Below are positions 35,366 to 43,855 of a DNA stretch of 64,000 nt, piece after piece; the first letter of the stretch is position 1, and each line of letters begins with the position of its first letter. Location: NCBI RefSeq assembly GCF_001984155.1, contig NZ_MTQO01000054.1, positions 930,001 to 994,000 of the forward strand. The letters are read 5' to 3'. Source of the stretch: Actinosynnema sp. ALI-1.44 (GTDB lineage: Bacteria; Actinomycetota; Actinomycetes; Mycobacteriales; Pseudonocardiaceae). The position numbers were made by a program, and so were the translations under genes. Under the pieces are notes generated by a model. It saw nothing but the letters and a program-made list of their open reading frames with translations, had not been told where the DNA came from and did no database searches.

Positions 35366-35974
35366 TCAGACTCTGTACAGGGTGGACCAGATGATGTCGG
35401 TCAGCACGTCGGCGACCTTGTCGTGGCCGCCGGAGTCGCTCGGCCGCAGCATCTGGTGCCCGACTCGCTCGATCATCCAGATGAGCACGGCGGCGGTCTC
35501 GCGTGGCTCCACCGGGCGCATGGCCCCGGCGGCCTGGCCGAGTTCGATCGCCTGACGGGTCCGGTCGATCAGCCGTCGCATCAGGCCGCGCAGCTCGTCC
35601 GCGACGGACTCGTCGACCGCGGCGGCCTGGGAGACCAGCGTGAACGCGGCGCCACGGTGCCGGTACACGTCGATGATCGCGCCGATCGCCGTCCTGAGCT
35701 GCCCGCGGTCGGCCTGGTCGGCGGTCGACCACCAGTCGGTGGAGACCTCCTCGAGGTCGGCGACGACGGCCTTGGTCATCCGGCGGGCCAGATCGCCCTT
35801 GTCCTCGAAGTGCACGTAGAAGGTCGACCGGGAGATCCCCGAGACGCCCGCCAGCCGCTCGACGCTCAGTTCGCCGAAGTTCTCGCCGTCCCTGACCAGC
35901 TGTTCGGCCGCCGCGAGCACGCGCTGCTCCATCGCGTCGCGGCGTTGCTTGCGGGTGGTTCGGCTCGGCGGCAT
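35366..35974 (-). CDS. TetR-family regulator
   Basis: This regulator of about 202 residues has an HTH near residues 25-70 (FGELSVERLAGVSGISRSTFYVHFEDKGDLAR). The C-terminal domain resembles the actinobacterial EthR group (RHRGAAFTLVSQAAA). I use the ATG at 35974, with an in-frame GTG two codons earlier also possible. A TAGGAT -10-like hexamer lies 6 bp before the ATG. It is divergent from two tiny membrane-protein genes, with palindromes in between. Confidence 0.88.
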   Translation of the reverse strand: MPPSRTTRKQRRDAMEQRVLAAAEQLVRDGENFGELSVERLAGVSGISRSTFYVHFEDKGDLARRMTKAVVADLEEVSTDWWSTADQADRGQLRTAIGAIIDVYRHRGAAFTLVSQAAAVDESVADELRGLMRRLIDRTRQAIELGQAAGAMRPVEPRETAAVLIWMIERVGHQMLRPSDSGGHDKVADVLTDIIWSTLYRV

Positions 35975-35989
35975 GTGCACATCCTACTG

Positions 35990-36045
35990 TCGGACATCAT
36001 TTCCGGACACGTTGTCCGGACAGAGTGTCTTGACATGATGTCCGA
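35990..36045. promoter_or_regulatory. Composite operator in the divergent tetR / membrane-protein promoter
   Basis: An inner perfect palindrome TCCGGACA-CGT-TGTCCGGA (36002-36020) is flanked by a matching outer pair, TCGGACATCAT (35990-36000) and ATGATGTCCGA (36035-36045). All share the half-site TCCGGACA or TCGGACAT. A TTGACA (36030-36035) overlaps the right arm and could be the -35 of the rightward gene. Confidence 0.75.
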
Positions 36046-36066
36046 GTCAGGTCGATGCTGGTGGAC

Positions 36067-36375
36067 ATGAAAATCGTGCAGCTCGTATTGCGGGTACTGA
36101 TGTGGATCGCGGTCGGCTCGAAGCTCACGACGATGGCCGGTGTGGCCGCCGCCCGCCGGAGCCCGGACGCCGACGGTGAGGAGATCGCGTTGCTCCTCCT
36201 GGCCGTACCCGCCGAGATCGCGGCACGGCTGGAAGGCGTCGGTATCGCCGCAGGCGCCTTGCTCGCGATGACCTCTGACGACTGGGACGAGAAGGTGCTC
36301 GCGGGCGGGCTGAGCGCGGGCATGTCGGTGCTGGTGCTGGACCGCCTGATGAACGAGTACGGCCATGGGTACTGA
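36067..36375 (+). CDS. Small membrane protein of unknown function
   Basis: This protein of about 102 residues has a hydrophobic segment near the N-terminus (VLRVLMWIAVG), a second (ALLLLAVPAEIAAR) and a third (VGIAAGALLAM). It is not a known family to me. TTGACA-N18-GATGCT ends 7 bp before the ATG at 36067, so the mRNA may be leaderless. An in-frame ATG at 36055 is possible but would lie inside the promoter. It overlaps the next tiny gene by 11 bp and is controlled by the divergent TetR. Confidence 0.65.
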   Translation: MKIVQLVLRVLMWIAVGSKLTTMAGVAAARRSPDADGEEIALLLLAVPAEIAARLEGVGIAAGALLAMTSDDWDEKVLAGGLSAGMSVLVLDRLMNEYGHGY

Positions 36376-36520
36376 CACCGTGCTCTATGTGTGCCTCTTC
36401 ATGGCCGTGGTCTTCCGCGCGGCGACGGCGCTCGATGACATCGGGGAGAAGACGATGAACAAGGTGTTCGGCTGCTTCCTCACCCTGCTCCTGCTGGCCT
36501 TCGTCGCCAGCGTGCTGTAA
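36365..36520 (+). CDS. 51-residue membrane microprotein
   Basis: This short reading frame starts at the ATG at 36365, inside the end of the previous gene, and ends at TAA 36518-36520. It encodes two hydrophobic stretches (TVLYVCLFMAVVFRAAT and FGCFLTLLLLAFVASVL) separated by a charged loop, DDIGEKTMNK. Overlap with the upstream gene and continuous codon bias suggest it is real and cotranslated. Its function is unknown. It may be a partner subunit of the preceding membrane protein. Confidence 0.6.
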   Translation: MGTDTVLYVCLFMAVVFRAATALDDIGEKTMNKVFGCFLTLLLLAFVASVL

Positions 36521-36550
36521 ACGCGTTGACTGGCCGGTGAGGATCGGGTC

Positions 36551-37051
36551 GTGCAGATCGTCGCGACACCCGTGAGCCAGACCATGCCGCTGCTGCGGGA
36601 GTACTACACCGACATCGTCGGCCGGTACTACGGCAGGCCCGCGACCACGGCGGAAGTCGACCAGGCGATGGCCGACGAACCCAGCGACGACATCCACATG
36701 CTGCTCGCCGTGGACGGCGAGCAGGTCCTCGGGTGCGTCGGGCTGCGACTGCACCAGCCGCCGTTCGCCGAGGTGAAACGGGTGTACGTGGTCCCGGCCG
36801 CCCGCGGCAGGGGAGTGGCGCGGGCACTGCTCGCCGAGGCCGAACGGGTGGCACGGCGGCACGCGGCAGTGACCATGCGCCTCGACGTGCGCGACGACCT
36901 CGTCGAAGCCAGAGCGCTGTACGCCGCGTGCGGCTACGTCGAGGTCGACCCGTTCAACGACGACAAGTACGTGGGCCACTGGCTGGCCAAGGAGCTGGTT
37001 GTCCCACCAAGTCGCGTGGTTCCGCGGGCACCTTCCGCGGGTCCTTCGTGA
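36551..37051 (+). CDS. GNAT-family N-acetyltransferase
   Basis: This 166-residue GNAT has the acetyl-CoA motif A VKRVYVVPAARGRGVARALL near residue 74 and motif B ARALYAACGYVEVDPF near 115. It would transfer acetyl from acetyl-CoA to an amine, and the substrate is unknown. The start is GTG with GAGG upstream. It follows the microprotein gene by 30 bp and may share its transcript. Confidence 0.88.
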   Translation: MQIVATPVSQTMPLLREYYTDIVGRYYGRPATTAEVDQAMADEPSDDIHMLLAVDGEQVLGCVGLRLHQPPFAEVKRVYVVPAARGRGVARALLAEAERVARRHAAVTMRLDVRDDLVEARALYAACGYVEVDPFNDDKYVGHWLAKELVVPPSRVVPRAPSAGPS

Positions 37052-37112
37052 TCGCCGACCAACTGGAGGACCTACGCCGCGGCTTGCGGGTATGAGCTTG
37101 TAGTTTCAGCGC

Positions 37113-38012
37113 ATGCGGGTGGGGGTCGTCGAAGGTGCGGTGTGGACCTGCGTCACCGGCGTGCTGGTGTTCGACAGCTCGCACAATCCCATGCCCTGGG
37201 AGCTTCTCGGTGGACTGGTGGCTGTCGCCCTCACAGCGGTGGCCATCAGGCGGTACCCGGCGGCCGCGCTGGCCACGGCGGTGGCGTCCGGCGTGGCGGT
37301 GCTGTTCGACTACGGCGGCCGTGTGCCGGTGTGGCCGCTTGTGCTCGTGGCCGCCACCGTCTACCTCACCAGACGCCAGCACGTCCGACGCCGTGCCGAG
37401 CAGGACGCGGTCCAGGAGAGGCTGAAGGAACGCGCCCGGATCGCCGCGGACATGCACGACTCGCTCGGCCACGACCTCACTCTGATCGCTGTGCGCGCCG
37501 GGGTGCTCGAAGTCTCCGGTGGCCTGGACGACAGCCAGCGTGCGGCCGTCGGGCAGTTGCGGGAAAGCGTGGCCGCCGCGACCGAGCGGCTGCGGGAGAT
37601 CCTCGAAGTCCTGCGGGAGCCGGAGAGCGTGCGCGACCTGATCGCCAGGAGCGTCGAATCCGGCATGACCGTCACGTCCACTGTGGAGGATGTGGCCGCC
37701 GGGATCGAGCCGGTGGTCTACGACGTCGTGCGGGAGGCGTTGACCAACGCGGCCAAGCACGCACCGGGCGCTCCCGTGGTCGTGACTGTCACCTCGAACC
37801 GTGTCTCGGTGGTCAACGAACCCTCCTCCCTGCAGAGCGGGCTCGCGTCCGGCGGAAGCGGACTCGCCGGTCTGCGCAAGCGGGTCGAACGAGCCGGTGG
37901 GACATTCGACGCCGGACCGCGTGACAGCGCCGACGGTGGCGGGTTCGCTGTGACGGCGAAGTTCACGGGCACTTCCGAGGGGATCGCCCCACTGCCCTCC
38001 CAGGTCGTTTGA
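37113..38012 (+). CDS. Sensor histidine kinase (HisKA_3, NarL-type partner)
   Basis: This 299-residue kinase has four or so N-terminal membrane helices (about residues 8-85) and no large sensor domain. The dimerisation motif RIAADMHDSLGHDLTLIAVRAG near 110 contains the phospho-His. The short HATPase domain has the N-box REALTNAAKHAPG near 205 and the G-box SGLAGLRKRVERAGG near 248. It pairs with the LuxR-type regulator 270 bp downstream. The signal may be membrane or cell-envelope state. Confidence 0.92.
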   Translation: MRVGVVEGAVWTCVTGVLVFDSSHNPMPWELLGGLVAVALTAVAIRRYPAAALATAVASGVAVLFDYGGRVPVWPLVLVAATVYLTRRQHVRRRAEQDAVQERLKERARIAADMHDSLGHDLTLIAVRAGVLEVSGGLDDSQRAAVGQLRESVAAATERLREILEVLREPESVRDLIARSVESGMTVTSTVEDVAAGIEPVVYDVVREALTNAAKHAPGAPVVVTVTSNRVSVVNEPSSLQSGLASGGSGLAGLRKRVERAGGTFDAGPRDSADGGGFAVTAKFTGTSEGIAPLPSQVV

Positions 38013-38281
38013 GTGAGTCGGTTCGCGCGGCCGTCCGTCGCGGGCGGCCCGTCGGGGTGTGGGTTCTCCCAGGGGCGGTGCAGGTCTGCCGCGATGCCGC
38101 CGAACTCCGATCACTCCCCTCGGCACGCCTCTCACCGGTATGAGGCACACTGATCACCGCAGCCGTCTGGTCGATCTTCTCGCTGTCGCAAGCAGGAATG
38201 ACCAACCAAAGGTGGCACTGATGATCGACAAGGGCGGGCTGGCACCGCTCGAAGGTCAAGACTCAAGCTAGGAACGGTTTC

Positions 38282-38929
38282 GTGATTCGGGTGGTGCTGG
38301 CCGACGACGAGGCGATGGTCCGGGCGGGCATCGCGGCCATCCTGGGCAGCGACCCCGGGATCGAGGTCGCCGCCCAGGCCGGGACCGGCCGCGAGGCCGT
38401 CGACCAGGTTGCCAGGCACCGTCCGGACATCGCGGTGCTCGACATCCAGATGCCCGAGCTGGACGGTCTGACCGCGGCTGCCGAGATCAAGCGGCTGCGG
38501 CCGGAGACCGGTGTGGTCATGCTGACCACGTTCGGCGAGGACGCCTACATCGAACGAGCGCTGTCGCTGGGCGCCAACGGTTTCCTGGTGAAGTCCGGCG
38601 ACCCCACCGAACTGATCGCCGGGATCAGGGCGGTCGCCGACGGCGCCGCGTTCCTGTCTCCCCGGGTCGCCAAGCGGGTGATCGACCAGCTGCCCCGGTC
38701 GAACTCCGGCGCGCGGGACAGGATCTCGGTCCTGACCCCCAGGGAGACCGAAGTGCTGGCGCTGCTCGGCTCCGGACTGTCCAATGCGGACATCGCCGCT
38801 CGCGTGCACATCGTCGAGGGCACCGTCAAGGCACACGTGAGCGCGATTCTCGGGCGGCTCGGGGTGCGCAACCGGGTGCAGGCGGCGATCCTGGCCTACC
38901 AGGCCGGGCTCGTTCAGAGCCTGGACTGA
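38282..38929 (+). CDS. LuxR/NarL-type response regulator
   Basis: This 215-residue regulator has a receiver domain with the phospho-Asp in IAVLDIQMPELDG near residue 54 and a LuxR HTH (TPRETEVLALLGSGLSNADIAARV) near 150-175. The GTG start is preceded by AGGAACGG. It is the cognate regulator of the kinase just upstream. Its last 16 bp overlap the convergent hydrolase gene. Confidence 0.93.
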   Translation: MIRVVLADDEAMVRAGIAAILGSDPGIEVAAQAGTGREAVDQVARHRPDIAVLDIQMPELDGLTAAAEIKRLRPETGVVMLTTFGEDAYIERALSLGANGFLVKSGDPTELIAGIRAVADGAAFLSPRVAKRVIDQLPRSNSGARDRISVLTPRETEVLALLGSGLSNADIAARVHIVEGTVKAHVSAILGRLGVRNRVQAAILAYQAGLVQSLD

Positions 38930-39960
38930 AAGAACCCGGTCAGGTAGTCGCGGAAGACCCGCACCGAGGCCACCGGGTCCCCGGTGCCGTACTGGTTCTT
39001 CCACGCGTTGGCCGGGATCTTGTCCTGCTGCCCTAACGCCACCGCCAGGTAGCCGTTGTCGGTGGCCGAGGAGTGCCCGGTCTCCGGCAGGTACCTGCGT
39101 TCCTTCCACCCGGTCAGTCGCGGCCACGCCGCGTCCCAGAGCCCGGCCCAGCCCTCCTCACCGATCGGGCTGGTGAGCACCGCGTACGGCTTGGCCACGT
39201 CGACCGGCCGGTAGATCGGCCCGTCCATGCTCACACCGGCCTTGACCCGCTGGTCGGTCGCCAGCACCTGGATCGTCGCGACACCACCCGCCGAGTGCCC
39301 GGCCATGCCGATCCGGGACTGGTCGATCCGTACCTGACGCCGGGTGAGCAGGTCGTCGAGCACGACCTTGACGTCCCGCGTGCGCTCGGAGAGCACCTGG
39401 CCCCAGTCGGGCTGGGGTTTCATGCCGCACGGCTTGCACGGCAACAGGCGACCGCCGGGGAACTCGACGCCGCCCCCCTCGTACGCGTGGTCGATCCCGG
39501 CGACCACGAACCCCTGGGAGGCAAGCTGCTCGGCCATCGTCGTCAACGTGGTCCGGCTGTTGCCCATCCCCGGGGACAACACGACAAGCGGCCAGCCACG
39601 CGAGCTGGGCAGCGCCGGTGCGTTGCGGCGTGAGTGCACCTTGACCCGTTGCAACGCGTTGTCCGGCAGGTCCAGCCCGAGGCCGCGCACCGCCGCGGCG
39701 GATTCCGCCGCCGTCATGTACTCGGCGGGCCTGCCCATCGGGAGCGCCGGATACCACAGCGAGACCATGAGTTCCTGGCGCTGGCCAGGCTGCCACTGGC
39801 TGGCCCGAGTGGGGTCGGTCAGGTGATAGCCGCGCTGCCCGACGGGCAGCTTCCCGCCGGGTCGCAGCAGCCCGGCATCCGTTGCGGCGGTGGCGGTCGC
39901 GGGCGAGGCCACGGCCAGCACGGCCGCGGTGATCAAGGGGAGGACGGCGAGGTTTCGCAT
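38914..39960 (-). CDS. Secreted alpha/beta hydrolase (platelet-activating-factor acetylhydrolase-like)
   Basis: This hydrolase of about 348 residues has a Sec signal peptide (VLPLITAAVLAVASPATATA, cleavage near residue 26). The nucleophile elbow GMAGHSAGGVAT is near 219, and the oxyanion-side segment VVLSPGMGNSRTTL is near 127. Late residues ETGHSSATDNG near 304 supply the probable catalytic His. The pattern fits PAF-acetylhydrolase or cutinase-like esterases. I placed the start at the ATG at 39960. It lies inside a perfect palindrome, and an upstream in-frame start (39993) would add a non-signal-like leader. Confidence 0.8.
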   Translation of the reverse strand: MRNLAVLPLITAAVLAVASPATATAATDAGLLRPGGKLPVGQRGYHLTDPTRASQWQPGQRQELMVSLWYPALPMGRPAEYMTAAESAAAVRGLGLDLPDNALQRVKVHSRRNAPALPSSRGWPLVVLSPGMGNSRTTLTTMAEQLASQGFVVAGIDHAYEGGGVEFPGGRLLPCKPCGMKPQPDWGQVLSERTRDVKVVLDDLLTRRQVRIDQSRIGMAGHSAGGVATIQVLATDQRVKAGVSMDGPIYRPVDVAKPYAVLTSPIGEEGWAGLWDAAWPRLTGWKERRYLPETGHSSATDNGYLAVALGQQDKIPANAWKNQYGTGDPVASVRVFRDYLTGFFQSRL

Positions 39961-39983
39961 GATCACAGTGTTGTGATCATGCG
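39956..39983. promoter_or_regulatory. Palindrome spanning the hydrolase start codon
   Basis: CGCATGATCACA-GTGT-TGTGATCATGCG has 12-bp perfect arms. It covers the start codon of the secreted hydrolase, so it could be an operator or an mRNA hairpin that blocks initiation. Confidence 0.6.
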
Positions 39984-40051
39984 GTCCCGGCACATCGGAC
40001 CACGGTCCAGAGCCGTCTATGACTTTGGTCGGGGGTCCGGCCCGGAATCGG

Positions 40052-40966
40052 TCACCGCAGGGCTGAGGCGGGCCGGACCTCCCAGATCGTCCAGAGCGGC
40101 CGGTAGCCCTGGCGCGCCCAGAACACCGTGGACAACGGGTTGGGCGGGTTGAAGTAGAGGAAGGTGCCGACCGCGCCCGCCGCGGCGAGCTCGCGGTGCA
40201 CCACCGAGATCAGCTCACGTCCCACGCCCGCGCCGCGGAACGACGGCGACACGGAGAAGCTGTTGACGTAGCCCCACAGCCCGTGGCGCAGGCGGGTCTC
40301 GCTCCACGACCCCGTGGTCGACTCGTTGTACCAGCACTCCGCCATCGCCACCGCGATCCCGTCGCGTTCGCCGATCCAGATCGGGTCGCCCTGGTCGAGG
40401 TGACGGGCCAGCGCCGCCCCCTTCACCTGCTCGGCACCCGGGCGCAGGACCGTGCCGCCGACCATCGCCGAGTACTCCAGCTCGGCCATCGCCAGCGGGA
40501 GCAGGGTGTCCAGGTCGCGCAGGGCCGCGCGGCGCACCTTCAGCGCGCCGGGCGACGGCAGCAGCGGCGCGCCGGTCCGGATGGCCAGTGTGGACAGCGG
40601 GACGAGGCCGTGGTCGAGGAACACCCGCGTGGCGATGACGTCCCGGCTCGGCCAGGTGACCAGGCACGACGAGTCCGGGCCCGTGCGCAGGCGGCCCATC
40701 ACCGCTCGCCACCCCTCGGCCAGCTCGGCCATGCCGTGCTCGCCGAGCATCGGGTGCAGCTCCCACACCTCCAGCGCGGACCACAGCGTCGGCATCGCGT
40801 CCGGCGCGAGCCTGGTCGGCACCAGCACACCGGCCACCCGCGAGCCGTCGGGCAACGCCGCGGTGATCACCTCGCCGTCCGGCGGCCGCACGGCGGGCGG
40901 CAGCATCGGGTCGAGCCGGGCGAACCACGTGCTCTGCGTGTCGACCAGCTCGTCGGGGAAGCTCAC
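40052..40966 (-). CDS. GNAT-family N-acetyltransferase (two-domain length)
   Basis: This 304-residue protein has a C-terminal GNAT core with acetyl-CoA-binding sequence NSFSVSPSFRGAGVGRELIS near residue 235 and VFWARQGYRPLWTIWEV at the end. The N-terminal half may be a degenerate second GNAT lobe. The GTG at 40966 overlaps the upstream methyltransferase stop by 4 bp, so the two are coexpressed. The substrate is unknown. Confidence 0.82.
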   Translation of the reverse strand: MSFPDELVDTQSTWFARLDPMLPPAVRPPDGEVITAALPDGSRVAGVLVPTRLAPDAMPTLWSALEVWELHPMLGEHGMAELAEGWRAVMGRLRTGPDSSCLVTWPSRDVIATRVFLDHGLVPLSTLAIRTGAPLLPSPGALKVRRAALRDLDTLLPLAMAELEYSAMVGGTVLRPGAEQVKGAALARHLDQGDPIWIGERDGIAVAMAECWYNESTTGSWSETRLRHGLWGYVNSFSVSPSFRGAGVGRELISVVHRELAAAGAVGTFLYFNPPNPLSTVFWARQGYRPLWTIWEVRPASALR

Positions 40967-41805
40967 GCACCCCTCCGGCAGCTGAAGATCACCGTGCCGG
41001 GGAACAGGCCGCCGCGCAGCGGGCTCCACTGGCCCCACTCCCTGGTCTGCTCCTCCGGCCACTCCGGCTCGATCAGGTCCTCGACGGCGAACCCGGATCC
41101 GGTCAGCGCCCGCACGTAGTCGCCCAGCGTGCGGTGGTGTTCGACGTAGGTCGGGCGCCCGTCGGCGTCCACCTCGACGTACGGGGTCCGGTCGAAGTAC
41201 GAGTTGATCACCTGCAGACCGGCGGGGCCGGGGTCGTCGGGGAAGATCCACCTGATCGGGTGAGTCACGGCGAAGACCCACCGGCCGCCCGGCCGCAGCA
41301 CCCTGGCGACCTCGCGGAAGACCGTCCGCACGTCGGAGACGAACGGCACCGCGCCGAACGCCGAGCACGCGATGTCGAAGCTCGCGCCCGCGAACGGCAG
41401 GCGTTCGGCGTTCGCCCTGATCAACATCGGTGTGATACCGGTCACGTCGTTCGCGTGCTTCGCGTGCCGCAGCATCCCGGCCGAGAGGTCGAGCGCCGCG
41501 ACCCTGGCGCCCTGCCCGGCGAGCCAGCGGGCGCACGGCGCGGAGCCGCAGCCGATCTCCACGACGTCCTTGCCCGCGACCTCGCCGAGCAGCTCCACGT
41601 CGCGTTCTCGCAGGCCCTCGGGGCACCAGAGGAAGTCGGCGGCGCCGAGGAAGTCCCCGTGCTCGGCCATGTAGTCGTCGGCGTCCGCGTCCCACCACGC
41701 GATGTTGGCGGCCACGGACTCGCCCGCGTCGACCTTTCGACGAGCGGGACCGACGGTTCCGAGAGTAGTTTGAGCGCCGGCGTACCGGTCCTGCTCGCTG
41801 TCCAC
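40963..41805 (-). CDS. Class I SAM-dependent methyltransferase
   Basis: This 280-residue methyltransferase has the SAM-binding motif I VVEIGCGSAPCARWLAG near residue 83, motif II acidic residue in VAALDLSAGML and the Methyltransf_11 segment LPFAGASFDIACSAFGAVPF near 136. The acceptor substrate is unknown. The start is GTG. It is divergent from rpsA and coupled by a 4-bp overlap to the GNAT gene. Confidence 0.88.
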   Translation of the reverse strand: MDSEQDRYAGAQTTLGTVGPARRKVDAGESVAANIAWWDADADDYMAEHGDFLGAADFLWCPEGLRERDVELLGEVAGKDVVEIGCGSAPCARWLAGQGARVAALDLSAGMLRHAKHANDVTGITPMLIRANAERLPFAGASFDIACSAFGAVPFVSDVRTVFREVARVLRPGGRWVFAVTHPIRWIFPDDPGPAGLQVINSYFDRTPYVEVDADGRPTYVEHHRTLGDYVRALTGSGFAVEDLIEPEWPEEQTREWGQWSPLRGGLFPGTVIFSCRRGA

Positions 41806-41841
41806 GCCTGCTCCTTATGGGCATCCGGTTTGCCCGACGTT

Positions 41842-41871
41842 CGCGCGGGCGCGTACGATACCGCCCGCGCG
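41842..41871. other. 10-bp perfect inverted repeat in the rpsA upstream region
   Basis: CGCGCGGGCG and CGCCCGCGCG flank a 10-base loop within the 238 bp between the divergent methyltransferase and rpsA genes. It may be a hairpin in the rpsA leader or an operator. I recognise no family. Confidence 0.4.
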
Positions 41872-42043
41872 GTGAATTTCGCGCTGCCTGCGGTTCAGGT
41901 GAGAAATCTGGGAATCGGGTTGCGCGTATCGGTGTTGAACCTTGTGCATGATCACACCAGCCACAGGGCGTTCGCCATCACACCGTGCGCCAGAACTTAA
42001 AACAACCCAACTACTCCCAATCCGTACCGGAGCCACCTACCTA

Positions 42044-43537
42044 ATGTCCACCGACACCACCATTGTCCCGGCTTCCAACGCGCCGAAGCAGCAGGTCGCG
42101 ATCAACGACATCGGGACGGCGGAGGACTTCCTCGCCGCGATCGATGCGACGATCAAGTACTTCAACGACGGCGATATCGTCGAAGGCATCATCGTCAAGG
42201 TCGACCGCGACGAGGTACTTCTCGACATCGGCTACAAGACCGAGGGTGTCATCCCCTCGCGTGAGCTCTCGATCAAGCACGACGTCGACCCCAACGAGGT
42301 CGTCAAGGTCGGCGACGAGGTCGAGGCGCTTGTTCTCCAGAAGGAGGACAAGGAGGGTCGCCTGATCCTGTCCAAGAAGCGCGCGCAGTACGAGCGCGCC
42401 TGGGGCACGATCGAGGGGCTCAAGGAGGCCGACGAGCCGGTGCGCGGCACCGTCATCGAGGTGGTCAAGGGTGGTCTGATCCTGGACATCGGCCTGCGGG
42501 GCTTCCTGCCGGCGTCCCTGGTCGAGATGCGCCGGGTCCGCGACCTGCAGCCGTACGTCGGCCGCGAGCTCGAGGCCAAGATCATCGAGCTGGACAAGAA
42601 CCGCAACAACGTGGTCCTGTCCCGCCGTGCCTGGCTCGAGCAGACCCAGTCCGAGGTCCGCAGCGAGTTCCTCAACCAGCTGCAGAAGGGCCAGGTCCGC
42701 AAGGGCGTCGTGTCCTCGATCGTCAACTTCGGTGCCTTCGTGGACCTGGGTGGCGTCGACGGCCTCGTGCACGTCTCGGAGCTGTCCTGGAAGCACATCG
42801 ACCACCCGTCCGAGGTCGTCGAGGTCGGCCAGGAGGTCACGGTCGAGGTCCTGGACGTCGACATGGACCGCGAGCGCGTCTCGCTGTCGCTGAAGGCGAC
42901 CCAGGAAGACCCGTGGCGCCAGTTCGCCCGCACCCACGCGATCGGCCAGATCGTGCCGGGCAAGGTCACCAAGCTCGTTCCGTTCGGTGCGTTCGTCCGC
43001 GTGGACGAGGGCATCGAGGGCCTGGTCCACATCTCCGAGCTGGCCGAGCGCCACGTGGAGATCCCGGAGCAGGTCGTGCAGGTCGGCAACGACGTCATGG
43101 TCAAGGTCATCGACATCGACCTGGAGCGCCGCCGCATCTCGCTGTCGCTCAAGCAGGCGAACGAGGGCTTCACGCCGGACACCGAGTTCGACCCGACCCA
43201 GTACGGCATGGCCGCCGAGTACGACGCCGAGGGCAACTACATCTACCCCGAGGGCTTCGACCCGGACACCCAGGAATGGCAAGAGGGCTTCGACAAGCAG
43301 CGTGAGGAGTGGGAGCGCCAGTACGCCGAGGCGCACACCCGCTACGAGCAGCACATGTCGCAGATCCGCAAGGCCGCCGAGGCCGACGCCGCCGCTGCCG
43401 CGGGCGAAGGTGCCGAGGCCGCCGGTGACCAGAGCTACTCCTCGGCCGGGTCGGAGACCCAGGCCAAGAGCGGTGGCACCCTGGCCAGCGACGAGCAGCT
43501 CGCCGCGCTGCGCGAGAAGCTGTCCGGTGGCGTCTGA
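42044..43537 (+). CDS. rpsA: 30S ribosomal protein S1
   Basis: This 497-residue protein has four S1 RNA-binding domains at about residues 38-105, 125-190, 210-280 and 295-365 (GDIVEGIIVKVDRDEVLLDIGYK, KGVVSSIVNFGAFVDLGG, PGKVTKLVPFGAFVRVDEG). A Glu/Ala-rich tail follows, as in other actinobacterial S1 proteins. It helps mRNA bind the 30S subunit. I chose the ATG at 42044, where homology begins. A strong terminator lies 35 bp after the stop. Confidence 0.97.
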   Translation: MSTDTTIVPASNAPKQQVAINDIGTAEDFLAAIDATIKYFNDGDIVEGIIVKVDRDEVLLDIGYKTEGVIPSRELSIKHDVDPNEVVKVGDEVEALVLQKEDKEGRLILSKKRAQYERAWGTIEGLKEADEPVRGTVIEVVKGGLILDIGLRGFLPASLVEMRRVRDLQPYVGRELEAKIIELDKNRNNVVLSRRAWLEQTQSEVRSEFLNQLQKGQVRKGVVSSIVNFGAFVDLGGVDGLVHVSELSWKHIDHPSEVVEVGQEVTVEVLDVDMDRERVSLSLKATQEDPWRQFARTHAIGQIVPGKVTKLVPFGAFVRVDEGIEGLVHISELAERHVEIPEQVVQVGNDVMVKVIDIDLERRRISLSLKQANEGFTPDTEFDPTQYGMAAEYDAEGNYIYPEGFDPDTQEWQEGFDKQREEWERQYAEAHTRYEQHMSQIRKAAEADAAAAAGEGAEAAGDQSYSSAGSETQAKSGGTLASDEQLAALREKLSGGV

Positions 43538-43571
43538 CCGCCGCTGAGCAGGCTCGCTAGCTAGTACGAAC

Positions 43572-43605
43572 GAGGGGCCCCACACCGGTTTCCGGTGTGG
43601 GGCCT
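43572..43605 (+). terminator. Rho-independent-type terminator of rpsA
   Basis: GGCCCCACACCGG and CCGGTGTGGGGCC pair perfectly around a TTT loop, extended by GAG/CTC with a two-base bulge, and are followed by TTCGTGTG. Confidence 0.88.
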
Positions 43606-43855
43606 CTTCGTGTGTTGGCGAGGCGGAGTCAAGTACTGCTGGTGTTCGCGCGGTCTCGCTGCGTTGCGGCCCTCGGTGTAGCGGACGTCGGTTCACCAAG
43701 ATCGTTATCAGGTGCTTGTGTCGCTGCGGTGATCAAAAACCGCTGCTCACCGCCGCGACAACCCGAGACGTGTGTGTTGCTCGCGTTGTTCGTTCGTTAC
43801 TTTTTCGGGGATTGGTGTCCCGTTCACCCATCAGGGGGACTACGGTCTACACCTT
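43606..43855. other. Upstream region of the lipoprotein gene
   Basis: This 250-bp stretch is less GC-rich than its surroundings (TTACTTTTTCGGGGATTGG near 43797). It probably holds the promoter of the next gene. I see no additional coding frame. Confidence 0.4.

Noticed and set aside
38059-38271. Small plus-strand frame between the kinase and response-regulator genes
   Set aside because: No convincing start, composition or conservation; probably the regulator's promoter region.
42041-43699. 552-codon minus-strand open frame opposite rpsA
   Set aside because: Antisense shadow of rpsA; no domain and it crosses the rpsA terminator.
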